The notes under the pieces are model-generated. The model saw nothing but the letters and a program-made list of their open reading frames with translations. It was not told where the DNA came from and made no database searches. A stretch of DNA of 64,000 nucleotides from the NCBI RefSeq assembly GCF_023111095.1, contig NZ_JALGYW010000008.1, positions 1-64,000 on the forward strand. Direction: 5' to 3'. Both the position numbers and the translations under genes were made by a program. This document shows positions 40,866-51,500 of the stretch, one piece after another; position 1 is the first letter of the stretch; every line of letters starts with the position of its first letter. This DNA is from Maribellus sp. YY47. Its GTDB lineage: Bacteria > Bacteroidota > Bacteroidia > Bacteroidales > Prolixibacteraceae.

Positions 40866-43172
40866 TTATTCCACCTCGTTGGTCATGGAATAAGGATAAC
40901 TTTCCGGTTCAGCGCCCCTTTTCTTGTTGGGCTTTTCCGACATTGTGAACGTTATCTCACCACCGTTTTGGATGGTGGCATGTTTCAGGTAATTTTTAGT
41001 GTAGCTTTCGCCGTTAAGCGTTGCGTTGTCCACATAAACATTCTCTTTCGAGTTGTTGGCTGCGTTAATCACAAAGGTATTTCCGTTTTCGAGTGTCAAC
41101 GTTATCTTATCAAACTGTGGCGAACCCAGCACATATTCATCTGTTCCGGGGCAAACCGGATAGAAGCCCATCGAACTGAATACATACCAGGCTGATGTTT
41201 GTCCGTTGTCTTCGTCGCCGCAATAACCATCGGCCTGGTACGAATACAATTTGTCCAATACTTCGCGCACGTGGTGTTGTGTTTTCCAGGGTTGATTTGA
41301 ATAGTTGTACAGGTAAATCATGTGCTGGATCGGCTGGTTACCGTGTGCATAGTTGCCCATTCCGGCAATCTGCATTTCACGGATTTCGTGGATGGTACCG
41401 CCGTAATACGAATCGTCGAAGATTGGCGGAACCACAAAAACAGAATCGAGCATGGCCACAAAACCGTCGTTGCCGCCCATCAGTTGTTTTAATCCTTCCA
41501 CATCCTGAAAAACGCTCCAGGTGTAGTGCCAGCTGTTTCCTTCGGTAAAAGCATCACCCCATTTGTACGGGCTAAAGGGAGACTGGAAAGTTCCGTCTTC
41601 GTTTTTACCCCGCATCAGTTTGGTTTCCGGATCAAACACGTTGCGGTAATTGCGGGCACGTTTTTCAAAAAGATCGATTTCTTCCTGCGGACGTTTCAGC
41701 TCTTTTGCCAGTTTCCAGATACAGTAGTCGGCATACGCATATTCGAGCGTGCGGGCCGTGTTTTCGTTGATGCCAACATTGTAGGGAATATAGCCCAGTT
41801 TGTTGTAATAATCGGCGCCATAACGGCCAACAGAGGTAATGTTCTCCATCCAGCTTTCGGTGTTTTTCAGAATGGCTTCGTACAAGGTTTCAATGTCGTA
41901 ACCCCGAATTCCTTTTAAATAAGAATCGGCAATTAACGATGTTGAATTGGAGCCGATCATACAACCCCGGTGACCGGGACTTGCCCATTCGGGCAGCCAG
42001 CCGCTTTCCTTATAGGTGTTTGCCAGCCCTTCCATGATTTGTGCATTGAGTTGCGGATACATCAACGTAAAGAAGGGAAATACAGCGCGGAAAGTATCCC
42101 AGAAACCATTATCGGTGTACATGTAACCCGGTAGAACTTCTCCGTTGTAGGGGCTGTAATGAACAATGTTGTTGTCTTTGTCGTACTCGTAAAAACTACG
42201 CGGGAAGAGCAGCACACGGTACAAAGTAGAGTAGAATGTTTTTTGCTGTGCTTCTGTTCCGCCTTCCACTTTAATTTTTGACAGTTCTTTTTCCCAAATG
42301 GCCGCGCCTTCGTTTTTGATCTGTTCCAAAGTTTTGTCGCCAATTTCGCGGCTCAGGTTGAGTTCTGCCTGTTCAGGAGAAATAAACGAAGAAGCTATTT
42401 TTACATTAACCTGTTCGCCTTTTTTGGTTTTGAAACCTACAACTCCGCCCACATGGAAGCTTTTAACCTCGTTGCTGTCTTGCAGTTCATCGTCTTTCCA
42501 TGTTTTTACTTCTTCAAAATCTTTATCAAACACGGCCACAAAGTAGTTCTTGAAATTAGAGGGCACTCCGCCGTGGTTGTTCTGGCAGTAACCGATGATT
42601 TTTCTTTCTTCGGGGATGATCTTTACCATCGATCCGCCGTCGAACGCGTCCAGAACAACATAGGAATTATTGTTTTCAGGAAAGGTAAAGCGGAAAGCAA
42701 CCGCACGGTCGGTGGGCGAAAACTCGGTAGTTACATCGTGATCGGCAAGGTACACTTTGTAATAGTGGGGGAGGGCCATTTCGGCTTTGTGCGAAAACCA
42801 GGAAGCCCGATCGTTTTCGTTCCATTTCAGATCGCCGGTAACCGGCATCAATGAAAATGCTGCATAATCGTTAATCCAGGGACTGGGCTGATGGGTTTGT
42901 TTGAATCCGCGGATTTTGTACGCATCGTATGCGTAAGTCCATCCGTTGCCGTTTTTCGCGGTTTGCGGTGTCCAGAAGTTCATTCCCCACGGGCGCGCAA
43001 TGGCAGGGTAGGTGTTTCCGTTTGAAAGAATAAACTCGGAATCGGTACCCATCAGCGGATTTACCAGCTCTACCAAACTGGTGTTGCTATTGATGTGATG
43101 TTGATTGGTGGTTGTTGATTGGGTGCAGCCCAGAAAAAAGGCCAGCACGACAAGGAAGATCGATAATTTCAT
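40866..43172 (-). CDS. GH92 alpha-mannosidase, lipoprotein
   Basis: A 768-residue glycoside hydrolase of family 92, the Ca-dependent exo-alpha-mannosidases acting on mannans and N-glycans. A lipobox AFFLGC puts the mature N-terminus at Cys16. The N-terminal beta-sandwich begins LVNPLMGTDSEF. In the (alpha/alpha)6 domain the motifs GYMYTDNGFWDTFRAVFP, EWASPGHRGCMIG, NSWHYTWSVFQD and GYCGDEDNGQTSAWYVFSSM carry the expected catalytic and calcium-binding residues. Linkage specificity is not decided by these motifs. It has its own -7 element (43210-43203) and lies at the end of the SusC/SusD cluster on the same strand, so it may be transcribed both with the PUL and alone. Confidence 0.93.
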   Translation of the reverse strand: MKLSIFLVVLAFFLGCTQSTTTNQHHINSNTSLVELVNPLMGTDSEFILSNGNTYPAIARPWGMNFWTPQTAKNGNGWTYAYDAYKIRGFKQTHQPSPWINDYAAFSLMPVTGDLKWNENDRASWFSHKAEMALPHYYKVYLADHDVTTEFSPTDRAVAFRFTFPENNNSYVVLDAFDGGSMVKIIPEERKIIGYCQNNHGGVPSNFKNYFVAVFDKDFEEVKTWKDDELQDSNEVKSFHVGGVVGFKTKKGEQVNVKIASSFISPEQAELNLSREIGDKTLEQIKNEGAAIWEKELSKIKVEGGTEAQQKTFYSTLYRVLLFPRSFYEYDKDNNIVHYSPYNGEVLPGYMYTDNGFWDTFRAVFPFFTLMYPQLNAQIMEGLANTYKESGWLPEWASPGHRGCMIGSNSTSLIADSYLKGIRGYDIETLYEAILKNTESWMENITSVGRYGADYYNKLGYIPYNVGINENTARTLEYAYADYCIWKLAKELKRPQEEIDLFEKRARNYRNVFDPETKLMRGKNEDGTFQSPFSPYKWGDAFTEGNSWHYTWSVFQDVEGLKQLMGGNDGFVAMLDSVFVVPPIFDDSYYGGTIHEIREMQIAGMGNYAHGNQPIQHMIYLYNYSNQPWKTQHHVREVLDKLYSYQADGYCGDEDNGQTSAWYVFSSMGFYPVCPGTDEYVLGSPQFDKITLTLENGNTFVINAANNSKENVYVDNATLNGESYTKNYLKHATIQNGGEITFTMSEKPNKKRGAEPESYPYSMTNEVE

Positions 43173-43515
43173 TTTAGATGAATGTCAGTTTTAGTATAAA
43201 GGCAAATGTAAAGTTTATGGCTCTATTTCCGTAATTCAAACTCTGCTAAGTTTTTATTTAACGGTTTTTTTATACGGTTTCTTATAATCTCATATTAGTT
43301 GAACCGGTTGATTGACTGAAAAATAGGCGTTCTGACCATTTGATGTGAAGGGACAGGTGTAGTTGGCTTATGGATCCCGGAGGATCATTCGGTTGGTTTA
43401 TCTTATTTCAAGGAAATTTCCCTCCCGAAACCGGGAAGGAAAAGACCTTAAAATAATATATGAATTTAGTTGGTTTGAGGTCCTCTTTTTATATGAGGTA
43501 ATTATCGGTACTTGC
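43173..43515 (-). promoter_or_regulatory. spacer with GH92 promoter candidate
   Basis: A 343-bp gap inside the PUL. On the minus strand TACATTTG (43210-43203) is a perfect -7 element giving a leader of about 25-30 nt for GH92; a -33 TTTG is not at the ideal distance. An imperfect hairpin around 43415-43442 (CCTTCCCGG / CGGGAGGG on the minus strand) may weaken read-through from upstream. No coding sequence is seen. Confidence 0.5.
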
Positions 43516-45153
43516 CTATTCTTTCTCGAAACGAATATTGGCAAAATAGTAAACCAGTTCCTTTGAAGGATCTGGTGATGGTTCACCACCTATATTCAAT
43601 ATAATAACACGGTTGTGTCTGCCCAGTGCTGTTGACAGATCTAATGTAATATCGGTCCACTTGTGTAAATCCTCATCCGGAATATAGAAACGAGGTATAT
43701 CCCAGTATTCCTGACCAAAATCACTATTGCTGCCAAATGACCACATCCGGTTCATTATCCTTGGCCATAACCTTTTCCAAGGTTCATCTGCTCCTGATAA
43801 TTCACTTAAAGTCGGTGTGTAAATTTTAAATTTCAAATATTTATACTCAGCAATATTAAATTTATATTCTCGTGGCAGGGCAATTACAAAAGAAGCGCTC
43901 CTTTTAATAGGAATAAGTTTGTAAACATTCTCAAGTCCTTCTCCTGCGGGGGCATCAGTTGCAGGAAAAGTATAGTCAAGCGTGAAATTGCGATCCTGAA
44001 CGATTCCATCCAAGTGGAATTGATTGTCAAGCAACACAGACTGTGGAGTTTCTATTAGTTCAACCACTCCACTAGCAACATATGGTGCAAGTACATCATC
44101 CAGTCCCATTGAATTTGGATAGTAGTATACTTTCTCCAAAATGCCGGCTTCCAAAAAGTCTTTCAGTGTTTGTTGGCCTCCAGTATCACTAACCTTCCTA
44201 ATGCAAGGTGTATAATTACCTCCCCCAACTACATCCTGAACTCCATTTCTGTCGTAAGCTAATTCTGTAATTGTGAATAAATTGCCACCTGTTAAGTCCA
44301 GTGTTTTCAAATTAGGGAAGTAGAAAATATCCTGAAGCGAGTTAGCATGAACCGGATATACTAGTTCATTTACATCAGACACTCCATCTGCAGTAAATAC
44401 AGTTACACCGTTTTTTTGCAATATATCTCTTTCCGCCGGTGAAAATTCAGTGGAACTGGTGGGCATATTGATATTTAAAACACTGGAAAAGGTTACAGTA
44501 TCCAGAATAGGAGTGCGGTTTACAATTGGAATAATTTTGTATTCCATATTTATTTGAACCGGTTTTCCTGCTTCAAGGTTTCCAACAAAGAACCTTGAGT
44601 CAGCGCCTCTTTCTCCACTTTGTGTGTCACCTTCTTTATCCAGGTAGCTGAATTTCAATCCGTAATAGTTCATCAATACCGAAGAAATACCATTTGGCCA
44701 GTCAACTACAGCAGCAGATGGCGATGCCAATACCCTTGGGGGACTTACAGCAAAACCATCCAGATCGGTACTGGTAAACGGAATCAGTGCAATTTCCTGT
44801 GGTACCGATTCATTACCAAACTCATCCATTGTTGTAATATGGAAGCGGTAAAGTTTTGATTGAGTCAGTCCTGGAATGTTTATCCACGATACCAGTGAAT
44901 CAATAATAATCTCCTGATCGTCGTATGTAATTTTTGTTTTTTTCGCTTTACCAAGAATAATTTGACTACTTGGAATACGACCGGCTTTCATGAGGTCGAT
45001 TTCTACCCTTTCATATCCAATGTGTCCTATTACGGTGTCATATTTGGCAGGATAAACAACCTCTCCTTCATACTTTTCCTGTTTGTCATACATGTCTTCG
45101 CATGACCACATTAAAGCTGTTAAAACTATTAATGATAATATTATATTTCTCAT
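43516..45153 (-). CDS. DUF4998-containing PUL surface lipoprotein
   Basis: A 545-residue lipoprotein (signal ending ALMWSC, Cys18). The N-terminal part (EDMYDKQEKYEGEVVYPAKY with GYERVEIDL then AGRIPSSQIILGKAKKTKIT) matches the DUF4998 lipoproteins found after SusD genes, whose first domains are fibronectin-like. A leucine-rich-like strand region lies mid-protein (FPNLKTLDLTGGNLFTITEL). The C-terminal part ends in a beta-rich domain (LHKWTDITLDLSTAL then RVIILNIGGE) that could be a carbohydrate-binding module. It probably binds glycan at the cell surface together with SusD. Confidence 0.75.
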   Translation of the reverse strand: MRNIILSLIVLTALMWSCEDMYDKQEKYEGEVVYPAKYDTVIGHIGYERVEIDLMKAGRIPSSQIILGKAKKTKITYDDQEIIIDSLVSWINIPGLTQSKLYRFHITTMDEFGNESVPQEIALIPFTSTDLDGFAVSPPRVLASPSAAVVDWPNGISSVLMNYYGLKFSYLDKEGDTQSGERGADSRFFVGNLEAGKPVQINMEYKIIPIVNRTPILDTVTFSSVLNINMPTSSTEFSPAERDILQKNGVTVFTADGVSDVNELVYPVHANSLQDIFYFPNLKTLDLTGGNLFTITELAYDRNGVQDVVGGGNYTPCIRKVSDTGGQQTLKDFLEAGILEKVYYYPNSMGLDDVLAPYVASGVVELIETPQSVLLDNQFHLDGIVQDRNFTLDYTFPATDAPAGEGLENVYKLIPIKRSASFVIALPREYKFNIAEYKYLKFKIYTPTLSELSGADEPWKRLWPRIMNRMWSFGSNSDFGQEYWDIPRFYIPDEDLHKWTDITLDLSTALGRHNRVIILNIGGEPSPDPSKELVYYFANIRFEKE

Positions 45154-45187
45154 ATGTTCAAATGTTTTTAATCGCAGTTAATTGAAC

Positions 45188-46462
45188 TTAATTGCCAGCT
45201 TTTCTGCCGTATAGTGTGATCTCTGACAGACAGTTGGCATTATCAAGAGTGTAATTACCCCCAAATCCTTTCATCGCTCTGTAACGGAACCAGCGTGTTG
45301 GTTTTGTGTACTGAGGATCATCCGGGAACATGTAGGCCATGTCGCCCTCTTTTCCTTTTTTTACAATTTCGAGTTCACTTAGCCCAACAGGTTGTGCTAT
45401 TTTATTTTGCGAAACATATTCCCATTCCTGGGTAGCTTCATCAAATATGTACATTTCATAAATGCCTACATTTTCACCACGGAAGTACTGTCCCTGACAC
45501 AAGTCACCACAAAAGTCCATATGACGTTGATGTGTCACAATACGGCTTAGTTCATAATAATCACCCAAATCGATAATGACATTCCACGGCATGTTGCCGT
45601 CTTTGCTTAAACCGGTACGTCCTCTACCTCCGGTATGCATAAAGTTCAGGTTCGAACCTTCATCAATAATTCCGTCGATAACGCTAACTAAACGACCTTC
45701 TACATTATCTCCAAAAGCCTGAGGAACACCTCCAACTGAGTCGTTGGCCAAAGGCAGGAACCAATCTGTCTTATCAATTGCTCCGTCCTCAAGCAGGGTA
45801 ATTTGTCCCATGTCAACCGGATCAGATGTGTTGCCATAAATATCAGAAACGCGTATTTGAACGTCAACTGGTTGATCCTGACCCAAAGCTAGATCTTCAA
45901 TAAAACGACGGTCTGTTTCAAGATTAGATGAAAAAACAGAAGTGAACTGTTTAACGTCTCCGTTTTGAGTATAGCTAAAATCAACGTAGATATTGATACT
46001 TTGTTCCAGTTCGTTCTCCCAGTCGATAAAGAAAGCTCCAAAAGCCGGTTTAAGATCCAGCGACTTAATAACACGCGCTATAGCTGATTCAAGTGGTTTT
46101 ACACTCACCATTACTGGCGTTGATTTGTTTCCGGCCCGGTCTACACCGTATAATTCTACTTCATAATTAATGGTGTCTCCAAATCCGTATATGTCCAGCG
46201 AATCAACAAAATAAGATGCAGAGAAAGAGAATGACTGCCCTTGTTTGTTGGTATACCTGGCTTCAACGCTTAATAAATCTTCGTCATCAGGAACAGTATA
46301 GTGAAATCTGGCTCCTCCGTAAAGTGGCGTGTAGGTAATATTTGTGGGCTGCTTTGGAGGCGTTTTATCATTGCTTGTTGCCAAGTGCACCGTTTCCTCT
46401 TCACAGGAAAACATTAACAGTATAAATGCGGCAACTACTAATAAGTTAATCGTAATTTTCAT
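45188..46462 (-). CDS. DUF4959/DUF5000-type PUL surface lipoprotein
   Basis: A 424-residue lipoprotein starting at the ATG at 46462, with lipobox LLMFSC. After the signal a DUF4959 Ig-like domain begins (DKTPPKQPTNITYTPLYGGA), a second beta domain follows (DUF5126-like, around ARVIKSLDLKPAFGAFFIDW), and the C-terminal 150 residues are a DUF5000 discoidin-like domain (MPWNVIIDLGDYYELSRIV then WFRYRAMKGFGGNYTLDNAN). This is the usual companion of SusD in mannan and N-glycan PULs and probably acts as surface glycan-binding protein. An in-frame start at 46510 lacks signal character and is rejected. Confidence 0.82.
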   Translation of the reverse strand: MKITINLLVVAAFILLMFSCEEETVHLATSNDKTPPKQPTNITYTPLYGGARFHYTVPDDEDLLSVEARYTNKQGQSFSFSASYFVDSLDIYGFGDTINYEVELYGVDRAGNKSTPVMVSVKPLESAIARVIKSLDLKPAFGAFFIDWENELEQSINIYVDFSYTQNGDVKQFTSVFSSNLETDRRFIEDLALGQDQPVDVQIRVSDIYGNTSDPVDMGQITLLEDGAIDKTDWFLPLANDSVGGVPQAFGDNVEGRLVSVIDGIIDEGSNLNFMHTGGRGRTGLSKDGNMPWNVIIDLGDYYELSRIVTHQRHMDFCGDLCQGQYFRGENVGIYEMYIFDEATQEWEYVSQNKIAQPVGLSELEIVKKGKEGDMAYMFPDDPQYTKPTRWFRYRAMKGFGGNYTLDNANCLSEITLYGRKAGN

Positions 46463-46590
46463 AATTAAGCATTTTTTATTTTCGAAAAACCAGATAGCTA
46501 TACATACCAATTACGAGATCTGAAAATCTGTTCAATTTGAATAGGTATACTTTGCTTCTCATTATTCGGTTTTTCAATCATTTATTAAAA

Positions 46591-48555
46591 TTACCATCCA
46601 GGATTTTGAATGAGGTTTGAGTTCGTGTTCATTTCATTCAAATCAATCGGCCATAAACAGTCTGTGATTGTAAATCTTCTGGATTGTTTAACTTCAAGAT
46701 TGAAGAAAGTTGTACCTGTAGTTCCCGTATAAGTCCACCCCCAAACAGGAGAAGAAAACTCCATAGTAGCTCTTTTGGTACGAACCATATCCCAGAATCT
46801 GCTTCCTTCAAAAGCTAACTCGATTCCCCGTTCACGAAGAATGATATCACGCATACCTTCTTTTGTTTTGTGTTTATTTACCGATTTAACAATACTTGCA
46901 TCGGCCCAAACGGTTTCTACATTCGGAACTCCTGCTCTTTCGCGAACCAGGTTGATGGCATCATACACTTCTTGTGTTGGTGCATCTAAGTATTCATTCA
47001 ATGCTTCTGCCTTCATCAGGTATAAATCTGCCAGTCGCATGATCGGATAGGGATATTTTACTGTTCTTGCCCAGTGACCCGATTTCGATTCCATATGAAC
47101 AAATTTCTTAATACCGATTCCTGTTTCGAAAAAGTCAGTAGTATGTTGTGATGAATTAAAACCACCATCGCTACCTGCATACATTTTGGTGTTGATACGA
47201 ACACCATGAGAACGCCAGTATCCGCCAGTGATAGCCAGGTTGGCATAAAAACGAGGTTCACGATTCAGGTATAAACGAATGGTTTCAGCTCCGGGCTGCA
47301 TAATCCCTTTCAATTCAGTGTACTCAGGAGCATCTGCTGCCGGTGTTGTTGTGATTTCCCATTTTTTATCCAAATCAAAAGTAAGATCCTCTTCAATTGG
47401 TACACCATTCTTAGTATAGTATCTTTCAGCCATGCGATAAGTGGCGGCTAACCATTGCCACGAATATTCCGGGGTATTGGTAATGCCTCCTCCGTAACCT
47501 TCAGGTAGTCTCATATTGGTTGAGTGGCCAATTTCACCTTGATTATATATATCCAGGTTTGAATATCCCCAGATTAATTCACTATTCCAAGGGTCGTTTA
47601 TGGCCATCCTCAGATCGTAAATTCGCTGTACATTTTCTTCATTATCAACCATATCTTCACGGTCGAAAACATAGGCCTGAGTTTTGTAATGGTACAGTTC
47701 AATACCATTCGATTCGCAAACTTCTATTGCTTCATCAATGGCATCAATAGCATCTTTCCATTTTTCTTTGTCATATGTTGTCGGGAAGAATGGCTGTCCG
47801 TCTTTGTCCATAAAGTCTCCAAAATATTCCATGTTTCCGTTAAAGAAAGGGCTGGCCCTGAATAACATTACTCTTGCTTTAATCGACTTTGCTACCACCT
47901 GGTCAACCTGACCGAGTAAAGTAGCTGTTACCTTTTCTTTTAATTGAGGGATGGCTTCATCCATTAACGTTATGATGTAATCGAAACAATCTTCCACTTT
48001 TGAACGCTCCTGGAACAATTCTTCTTTACCGGCATCTGGAGAGATAAGGTCATCAGCGATGATGATCGGACCGTATTTCTGTACCAATAGGAAGCTGTAA
48101 TAGGCTTTTAAAAATTTAACCTGTGCTTTCCATTCAGCTTTTTCATCTTCTGTCATATCAGGAACCTTGTCGATATTAGCAAGAAAAACATTGGCTTGCC
48201 TGATACCAGCATAAAGCCTTTTTCCTCCGTTAGTTCCGGACCAGTTCCCAAGTACAGGATTATTTGCTGACTGCAAGCCCCTCATTATACGAATTCCCCT
48301 TAAGTTTCCGGTATTGTCATTCAGGTCTAAACGTCCGATGTACTCGTCTCCGGCAAGCCACATGCTCTCATGTGTTTTTTCTATTCTGGGCATGTAGTTA
48401 TACACCTTAGCCAAGGCATCCCATGCTTCTTCCTTCTTTTTGAATAAGTCCTCCAGCGTAATGGTATTATCCGGTACAACATCCAGGTATCCTGTGCACG
48501 AAGGTACTATCGAAAGAATGTATATGATTGCGAATATTTTTGTCAATATTTTCAT
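46591..48555 (-). CDS. SusD/RagB-family nutrient-binding lipoprotein
   Basis: A 654-residue outer-membrane lipoprotein with lipobox SIVPSC and the typical start of the mature chain GYLDVVPDNTITLEDLF. The TPR-rich N-terminal half contains RQANVFLANIDKVPDMTE and FLKAYYSFLLVQKYGPI, and the C-terminal part MRLADLYLMKAEALNEYL and IILRERGIELAFEGSRFWDMVRTKRA, all hallmarks of SusD. It forms the lid of the SusC transporter and captures the glycan. It follows susC by 18 bp in the same operon. Confidence 0.95.
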   Translation of the reverse strand: MKILTKIFAIIYILSIVPSCTGYLDVVPDNTITLEDLFKKKEEAWDALAKVYNYMPRIEKTHESMWLAGDEYIGRLDLNDNTGNLRGIRIMRGLQSANNPVLGNWSGTNGGKRLYAGIRQANVFLANIDKVPDMTEDEKAEWKAQVKFLKAYYSFLLVQKYGPIIIADDLISPDAGKEELFQERSKVEDCFDYIITLMDEAIPQLKEKVTATLLGQVDQVVAKSIKARVMLFRASPFFNGNMEYFGDFMDKDGQPFFPTTYDKEKWKDAIDAIDEAIEVCESNGIELYHYKTQAYVFDREDMVDNEENVQRIYDLRMAINDPWNSELIWGYSNLDIYNQGEIGHSTNMRLPEGYGGGITNTPEYSWQWLAATYRMAERYYTKNGVPIEEDLTFDLDKKWEITTTPAADAPEYTELKGIMQPGAETIRLYLNREPRFYANLAITGGYWRSHGVRINTKMYAGSDGGFNSSQHTTDFFETGIGIKKFVHMESKSGHWARTVKYPYPIMRLADLYLMKAEALNEYLDAPTQEVYDAINLVRERAGVPNVETVWADASIVKSVNKHKTKEGMRDIILRERGIELAFEGSRFWDMVRTKRATMEFSSPVWGWTYTGTTGTTFFNLEVKQSRRFTITDCLWPIDLNEMNTNSNLIQNPGW

Positions 48556-48573
48556 GTCAAAAATTTTTAATGA

Positions 48574-51500
48574 TTAAAATGCTAATTGAATACCGATATT
48601 GAACCTTCTGTTAGGTGGATATCCCAATCCAGCACGTCCCATTTCAGGATCCCATAATTTGAACGGACTAATTACAAACAGGTTTACACCACTACAGTAT
48701 ATTCTTGTATTTTTCAAGCCGATCTTTTCAAACGTTTTACTTTTCAGGTTATAACCCATTTCTACGGTTTTCAATCTCAGGAAAGCACCATCTCTTAACC
48801 ACCATGTTGAAGTCTGGGTATTGTTTTCCAACGGATCAACCGATAAACGTGGCCAGAATGCATGAACATCAGGATTGGTTTCAGACCAGTGGTCTTCAGC
48901 AATCAAGGCAAGTGCATTTCTTCTTGATGCAAATGGAGCAATACCATTGTCATTTGTTCCGGGATTGATGAAAAGTGATACCCTGGCATTACCCTGGAAG
49001 AAGAAGGATAGATCGAAATTCTTGTAACCACCCGATGCTCCGAAACCATATTGCATTTCTGGTACAGTTGGCAATCCCAAAGGAACGCGGTCGTTCGAGT
49101 TTACAACGCCGTCGCCATTTACATCCTTGTATTTAATGTCACCAGCCTGGTAAGTTCCAAAGTCCTGTTTCGGAGAGTTGGCAATCTCTGCTTCATCAAC
49201 AAAAAGCCTTTCTGCAATTAGTCCCCACCATTGGTTTATGGAGTGACCTTTTTGTTTCAGGTATTCATCGGCGTATTCTTTTTCATCAAGCTCAACATAT
49301 TTGTTGGTCGCAAAAGTCAGGTTGGCACGGCCGGTTAACCACCAGTTGTTGGTTGAAATGTACTGGTAATCGACAGAGGCTTCATAACCCCATGATTCAA
49401 CTTTACCAACGTTACCACTGATTGTTGCTTCAAGACCTGCGGTAGCCGGGAAGTTTTGGCGTTGAAGGTAGATCTGATCCCTTACGTCTTTGAATAAATC
49501 TCCCTGAATTTTCAATGATTCATCAAGGAAACTCAGTTCAAGCCCAAGGTTCATTTTGGTTGATACCTCCCAGGTGATGTCCGGGTTCGCATAACGGTTA
49601 ACATTGTAGCCGCCGTATTCATTCATAAAGGTAGTTCCCCAACGGTATCCGTTTCCTCCTTTTGAAATATCAGATAGGTAGAAGAAACGATCCTGGCGGC
49701 CCGCGATAGCATCGTTACCTACCTGTCCCCAGGTTGCTTTCAATTTAGCCGTATTGATTACTTTTTTCATTGGCTCCCAGAATGATTCATTCGAGATTAA
49801 CCAACCTCCACCAAATGATGGGAAGAAACCATATCTTCTTGAACCACTGAATTTTTCTGATCCGTTATAGCCGTATGCAAATTCGAAGAAATAACGGGTA
49901 TCGTAGTCATAGGTTAAACGACCTGAGTTCCCCATGTTTCTTTCTGGCAGCGTTTCATAAATTGACCTACTATTACCGCTGGTCAGCAAGTATTCTTCGA
50001 ACATACCAACGGTCATAACTCCTACACTGTGTTTTCCGAATTTTTTATCCCAGTTTAAACGTGCTTCATAGTAATAATGCGCACTAGCATCGCGACCAGG
50101 ATTAACATCGCCCAGATAAACCTGTCCTCCAGTTGGATTTAATTCAAAGAGTTTGTATTCTCCGGTTATCTGGTTGTAGCTTTCAAGGTCGTAAAAGAAC
50201 GGGCTGTATGATCTTCTACTCGAGTATAGACTCCATGTATTTACCGAAGCTTTTGCCTGTAATTTTAATCCTTCAGTAATGAAATCTAAATCCTGAGAAA
50301 GAGTAGCCATCGCGGTAATGGAGCTTTCGTTTTTGTCTTCGTATCCGCGAACCATTTCAGCGTATGGGTTTTGCTTTAAACTACCGTTTACAAATGTGTT
50401 CCCAAACAGGATATGGTCGGTATAAACGTGTGCTTCGTCCGGTTCATAAACAGCGGGGAAGTCAACCGGGTTTGAATTCATTACTGCCCTGAAAATATCA
50501 CTTGCCGATGAGTTTGGCCCGTTATATCTTTCAAATCTACCTTGCAGCCTTGTATCAAGTCGGGTAGTTGGAGTAATTTTAATTACAATGTTGTTACGCA
50601 ATTGTACACGGTTGATGTCAATGTTGTTGTTAAAGTTATTTTTTGAGTCAACTTTTAACAAACCCGTTTCATTTTCAATAGATCCAGCAACATAGTAGGT
50701 TGCCACTTTACCCCCACCGGAAACGTTGAAATTGGCTTTCTTGTTGATCGTCGATTTTTCAAATAATTCGTCGTACCAGTCAATGTTCGGATAAATCATT
50801 GGATTTACGCCATCGGCTGTCGATTGAATTTTTTGCTCACTGTAATAGGCTCCCAATACTGGGTTTCTTGAGATTCTGGCTTCGTTGTATAAACGCATGT
50901 AGTCTACACCGTCAAGCAGGTCATTCATCATGGTTGGAGTAGCCAGGTGAGATTCAAGTCGAACGTTAATTTTAGCAGGACCTTCGCGACCTGATTTTGT
51001 TTCAACGATAATAATACCGTTTGCTCCCCGGGCTCCGTAAAGTACCGTTGCAGAGGCATCTTTCAGAATTGAAAAACTTTCGATGTTATCAGGTTCCAAA
51101 CGAGCCAAGTCGTCTGACGAACCTTCAAAACCATCAATAAGGATCAATGGATTGGTTTTGTAGCCGAACGTGGTAACCCCGCGCACAAAGAATTGGGCAT
51201 TGTCGGCTCCCGGCTCACCCGAAGTTTGGTAGGAAATAATCCCCGGAATTTTACCGGCCAGAGCAGTCGTTAAGTTTGACGAAGGCTGCTTTAATTCTCC
51301 CGGACGTACAGTTTCGATCGACGAAATTACACTTTCTTTACGCTGTTTTCCGAATGCAACAACCTGCACTTCTTCCAGTTGTGTGTCGTCGTCGTACATC
51401 GTGACGTTCAGAATGTTTTGTGTGCCGATAACTTTAAGTTCCCGGTTTTTTCCCACAAACGAGAACAGCAGGGTGTCTCCCTGGGCAACGTTAATGTTGT